Below, piece after piece: positions 60,201 to 64,000 of a stretch of DNA of 64,000 nucleotides. How positions within the stretch are numbered: position 1 is the first letter of the stretch; each line of letters opens with the position of its first letter. Under the pieces are notes generated by a model, which did not search any database, had not been told where the DNA came from, and saw nothing but the letters and a program-made list of their open reading frames with translations. The DNA is from Thuidium tamariscinum (Eukaryota; Streptophyta; Bryopsida; Hypnales; Thuidiaceae): the NCBI GenBank assembly GCA_947034885.2, contig OX344754.2:16386501-16450500 (forward strand), written 5' to 3'. The position numbers were made by a program, and so were the translations under genes.

Positions 60201-61015
60201 GGCATGCGGCTATGGATATTTTTGATGTGTTGGATTGTAGGCTTCTAAAGTGGATTAGGCAATTGCAGGGTTTTATTAGATTCAAGCAATTACAGGCTTG
60301 TTGATTCATCATGTCCACATTTTTTTCCCAATTGCAACTCGTATTGTTGTTCAGTAGCAGGATTCTAAAGTGCAATTGTAAGGTCCTACAATTTTTTGGG
60401 AAGTTTTAGGCTTGTAGATATGAGATTTTCAGTAATTTAGGTGACAATTATAGCACGAACTATAGACCGTAAACTCCTCCTTCATTGGATTTTTCTGTAA
60501 GTACTTTGCAATTGGAATGTGTTTATAAACACATACCTGAATCCTAAACATGTTGCAAGGTGTCATTTCTTTCCAACACTTGTATCTATTGTAGAATGTG
60601 TTGTGAGATTTTTGTATTGAAATATATGTTTGGTATGTTTGTTTGGTATAGGAAGAATTGTAGATCATGAACTTAGAATGCTCAACGCTAAACCCTTAAC
60701 CCTCATTTTATTCTCACTGCCTAAAACCTAAATCTTAGAACCCTATACATGTGTAAATTATCAATCCAAAACCCTGTATTTATAAGTAATATAGTATACA
60801 ATTAATTATAGTAAATTTCTATTTAAAATGAAAGATAGGGTATCTTAAATTATCATACTTTAGAAATTTAGGGAATATAGGACTATAGTAATTCTAAAAA
60901 TTTACCTACATAGCCCTCACTTTAATAGGGCTTGAACGCACGTGATCCTCAAACATTACAAGTAGTGCTCCCCCCGGGAGTAGCACAATACTTGGTAGGC
61001 AAGCAAAGCAATTAG
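57213..61015 (+). pseudogene. Unrecognised multi-exon gene, decayed and split by a transposon
   Basis: I do not recognise the family. Five exons join in phase: 57213-57742, 58114-58668, 58803-58887, 58930-59181 (acceptor uncertain) and 59360-59687 continuing at 60987-61015. Splice sites are good, for example TTCAAG|GTATGT and AAAGT|GTAAGT. Exon 1 opens with a compact region, WDGDHNLISKF to EDFVEAGDYTFI, then holds four tandem repeats of about 20 residues with core LGAHQLTTSPKMVSTT (57414-57620). Exon 2 is Lys-rich and encodes EALRVDFNSQYHTFMSNRRL. The last exon ends in an acidic helix, LTEEEAVMKVA. Two in-frame TAG codons (58550, 59483) and a 1,291 bp insertion 11 codons before the stop mark it as a pseudogene or a recently damaged allele. 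Small size of the lesion count suggests recent loss. Confidence 0.55.
59688..60978. mobile_element. hAT-like non-autonomous element, 1,291 bp
   Basis: The terminal inverted repeats are CCCGGGGGGAGCACT at both ends, perfect over 15 bp. The 8 bp target AGTAGCAC is repeated exactly (59680-59687, 60979-60986). An 8 bp duplication with short TIRs is typical of hAT elements; P-type and some other families also make 8 bp duplications. The interior has no transposase; the 71-79-residue ORFs inside are featureless. It splits the final exon of the surrounding gene, and removing one target copy restores that exon. Confidence 0.85.
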
Positions 61016-61039
61016 TATTTCATGTTTGTAACTCATAGC

Positions 61040-61590
61040 ATTTGTCTTGTGGGACCTATATCACTCACAACATTTGTTATTTTGGATATTTGTCACTTAT
61101 TTAAGTTATAAATCATTGCACTTCATAAATATTCCACTTGTTATTTGCAACCTTTCTCCTTTACTGCATTTTTAATTTACAGCACTTAAAATTTGCTACA
61201 TTTTCAATTCATTGCATCCCTGTTTTCCTACAATTTCCATTCACTACATTTTTTGCTTATTGCATTTTTTATTTCCAACATTCTCTATTTACTACTTGTG
61301 TAGATTGCTACAATTTCAATTCACCACATTCTTTGTTTACTACATTTTTTGTTTACTACATTTATCATTTGCTACATTTTCCCTTTACTACATTCTTTGT
61401 TCACTACATTTCCCATTTACTACATTCTCAATTCACTACATTTTTCATTTACTGCATTCTTTGTTTACTACTTTTCCAATTTGCTACATCCTCAATTCAC
61501 TACATTTCCCATTTACTACATTCATTATTTACTACATTTTCAATTCACTACATTTTCCATTTACTACATTTGTCATTTCACTACTTTTGA
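61040..61590 (+). repeat. 16 bp minisatellite
   Basis: The core CTACATTTTCAATTTA recurs with strict 16-base spacing (CTACA at 61340, 61356, 61372, 61388, 61404 and 61420) and becomes looser towards 61040. Since 16 is not a multiple of three and the unit lacks stop codons, all three plus frames stay open and give ORFs of 82-150 codons rich in Phe, Tyr, His and Leu. These are by-products of the repeat. Confidence 0.8.
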
Positions 61591-61621
61591 CATGTAGAGA
61601 TGGCAGTGCATACACTACAAA

Positions 61622-61700
61622 GTGTGTTTTACTACATTATGTGTTTTACTACTAAAAACATAGTAAAACAGGTAGTAAAATCCCTTGTTTTCCTAGGTAG
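61622..61700. repeat. GTAGTAAAAC inverted repeat
   Basis: TGTTTTACTA and TAGTAAAACA face each other around a short loop near 61640-61670, with further GTAGTAAAAC copies on both sides. It borders the minisatellite. Possible foldback; function unknown. Confidence 0.5.
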
Positions 61701-62071
61701 TAAAACAAAATAATCTCCCTGTGCTACTGGAATTCGAGGTGATAAATCTGCCTCAAACTAACCGAAAAAGACTGTGAAACAGTATGAGGCCTGTGGACAA
61801 TCTGGATCACTGTACTTCCTCATACTCTCGCAGTGGCTAAGCTAGATTTTTGCACAACTGAAGTTGTGTTGTGCCGCATTCACAGGCGAAATCCATCTGA
61901 AGCAGCAATTGTCAGAGTGCTTTGTTCTATGGGTGAAGGATTCCGCCATGGAATCTATTCAATCCGGCCTATCCCAACGGCCGAGTGCCAGTGTGGATTC
62001 CTTAGCAATGGACCTCTCCAACTGCATTGCAAGCTCGCAATTCACAGCGGCTACATCTCAAGTTGGACAGA

Positions 62072-62289
62072 CACTAGAAGAATCCCTTTTTTATCTAGAC
62101 ATGGGTTGTCTAACTTGATACTATTTACCTAGACGTTCAATGTAGCAACCTCATGTTTTTTTGTCATTGAAGATGTTACAGTGGACGTCAATATTGACAA
62201 AAAAACATGAAGTTGCTACATTGAACGTCTAGGTAAACAACGTCAAGTTAGACAACCCATGTCTAGATAAACAAGGGATTCTACTAGTG
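62072..62289. mobile_element. CACTA-type foldback element, 218 bp
   Basis: It begins CACTAGAAGAATCCC and ends with the complement of CACTAGTAGAATCCC, flanked by AGA on both sides (62069-62071, 62290-62292). The arms are about 100 bp each and share ATCTAGACATGGGTTGTCTA and CTAGACGTTCAATGTAGCAA. The stem sequence is unrelated to the foldbacks at 24464 and 56865. ORFs at 61833 and 61864 enter it and are incidental. Confidence 0.85.
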
Positions 62290-62582
62290 AGAGAGTGAGA
62301 TTGCACTGCAAGCTACGTCGTTGACTTCTGACCCACACATTCATTAACCCTGAAACGTCTCAATCCCTTTTTGAATTTTTGCACATTTTTGCTTATAGTT
62401 TTGTACAGATATATCATTTACCAGAATTTAATGAATTTGGTCATTAAGAAATGTTGTCTTCTCTAGATTCAAGTGTTACATTTGATAAATTAGAAGTTAA
62501 TTGGATGAAATAGTGCCTTGAAGGCCTCTGCTCATCGTCCAAAATATGGATGTCGGAGCGCTTCAAGGTTAACCTATAGCAA

Positions 62583-62955
62583 ACATTGGAGTATTTCACC
62601 CATTTCCAACCACTTAAGCAATTACACATATGTAGACTGTAGCTTTTCTGAATGCAAGTATTTTTTCATGTACAGAAATAGAATTTGGAAGGATGCCATA
62701 TTTATTCAGAATTTTATTACTTAGACAAATTGTAATTATTATGAATTTTTAGTAGAAGATTCTCTTTGGCCTATAATGGTGACATAGGTTGATTGCAAAA
62801 CCAACCAAGGGCTAGTTGCATTTATAAGAGCCTTGTAACCAATTATAATGTGCCACAATTGCTTTGGAAACTACACCACAACTTCATGGAAAGAAAATAG
62901 CCTATTGATTGGAAATCGAGGTTGATAAAAAATGGGTTGCCATTTTCTAAACTAT
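62583..62955. repeat. Dispersed repeat R, copy 2
   Basis: Colinear with 3385-3876. At 62771-62780 it reads CTATAATGGT, the empty form of the site that holds the Tourist-like MITE in copy 1. Confidence 0.75.
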
Positions 62956-64000
62956 CAATTACTCCAAAGTAGTTCTTAATAATATTGAATACCTATTGCT
63001 GAGATTTAGGAAATGGGGACTATAGAAGGTAGAAGTAACAAATTTTGTTCACACCCTATATTTTTCAAAGATGTGTCTATTGGAGTGTCACCAACTTATT
63101 TTTGTAAAGACATTACTATGTACTTTAACCCTTCAACTTAAAAGAAGATGTTTTTTTGTCCAAAGGAAGACACAAAATCCTTCTGGTAGGACGAAAGTGC
63201 AACTATTCATCTTTGGAATTTTGTTTTGAAAAAGGAGGTTTCCTACAATAGCTTGACTTCCAATGAGTGCTTTTGCAATTTTTTAGGTAGCAGTTTGTAT
63301 GGTATTGAAAAAGATGATTTCTATGGTTACCAACATGTCCTTCAAGGATTAACAATTTGATGGTAGAAATGAAGAATGCACACCTATAATTGCTCCCAAA
63401 ATCCTATTGATTCTTCTTGGATGACTATCTTTATTATAGATAGGTGTCTATTTGGAATGGCTCTTCTTTTACAAATGGTAACTTATTTCATGGTTGTATA
63501 GTAACAAATTAGTTTTTAGTGAATGGTTTTGGATCTTTCTCTAGGTGCTTCAAATATGTACCTATTGAACACTTAGAAGCTTATTCAAAACTTGACTTTG
63601 AAAATTTACAAAAAAATTCTAAATTTCTAAATTTATTAATATTATTTTTGAATATTAATGGTTTTCATTTGATTGGAAGGTGAAAACAACACTTAATTAT
63701 GATCTTGATTCCATCTACTTAAATGAATGGTAATAAATGTTTTCATTTAGGTTGTTGGACAAGTGAGATTAGCAAATCTATTGAAGTTGTGGTCATTTCA
63801 TCTTTTTGTCTCATTGTCATTGTACATGCTTTATTTATAGTAATTAGAAGGTATCTACACTCATAATAAACTATGTTGAAATGTAGTATCTGCTTTTGGA
63901 CTAAAAAGTGTGACAAGGTCACTAATTCTACACCTTGGGGCACTTCCCTTGAAGAACATTCTTTTATTTTTTGGTTACTCTTAGAGAGAATCAAAAATCT
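62956..64000. other. AT-rich stretch without recognised genes
   Basis: No gene, element or tandem repeat is recognised before the end of the window. Confidence 0.4.

Noticed and set aside
61138-61655. Three overlapping ORFs of 82-150 codons
   Set aside because: They are the three frames of a stop-free 16 bp repeat.
1-64000. CRISPR arrays, operons or other bacterial systems
   Set aside because: The tandem repeats seen lack unique spacers of regular length, and the genes have spliceosomal introns, so the window is plant nuclear DNA.

Overview
The window looks like nuclear DNA of a land plant, most likely a seed-free plant such as a bryophyte. The gene-bearing part holds a nuclear gene for plastid ribosomal protein S13 with a transit peptide, plant-type introns, an ARM-repeat protein like those of plant U-box ligases, and a gene resembling SAXO proteins of axonemal microtubules, which only plants with swimming sperm are expected to need. 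The surrounding AT-rich DNA is dense with short plant-type DNA transposons. No operons, CRISPR arrays or convincing stand-alone tRNA or rRNA genes are visible.

Layout. Bases 1 to about 6,600 are AT-rich repeat DNA: a decayed TTAA-flanked element, two copies of a 265-284 bp MITE, a Tourist-like MITE, a TA-flanked MITE and a nested foldback. About 6,600-20,300 is a gene island of visibly higher GC: a kinase-like gene (8639-10432, +) followed within 200 bp by an ARM-repeat gene (10632-11923, +); a convergent hypoxanthine-guanine phosphoribosyltransferase gene (12597-14687, -); plastid S13 (15929-17067, -); and the SAXO-like gene (18483-19312, +). Exon joins for ARM, HGPT and S13 were worked out from reading frame, GT-AG sites and family alignment, and all stay in phase.

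From about 20,300 to 42,000 the window is again repeats: a 781 bp long-inverted-repeat element, three copies of a 729-733 bp TIR family (two here, one at 51.5 kb), a CACTA foldback, a young Ty1/copia element (25762-30804) inserted inside an older TTAA element, a 92 bp tandem array, a 1.8 kb head-to-head palindrome of a PIF/Harbinger transposase gene, a 2.6 kb CACTA-like element carrying a tRNA-derived SINE, and a degenerate minisatellite. At 42291-43542 lies a decayed gene that couples a C2H2 zinc finger to a domain resembling TET/JBP-type dioxygenases.

From 43.5 to 57 kb little can be recognised. At 57213-61015 sits an unrecognised multi-exon gene with 20-residue repeats; its last exon is split, 11 codons before the stop, by a 1,291 bp element with an 8 bp target duplication. 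A 16 bp minisatellite, another CACTA foldback and a second copy of the repeat seen at 3.4 kb close the window.

The points most worth following are the Harbinger palindrome (a possible natural silencing hairpin), the zinc-finger/TET-like gene, the TIR family with a directly visible empty site, the CACTA foldbacks whose termini agree while their stems do not, and the kinase whose catalytic aspartate is replaced by histidine.
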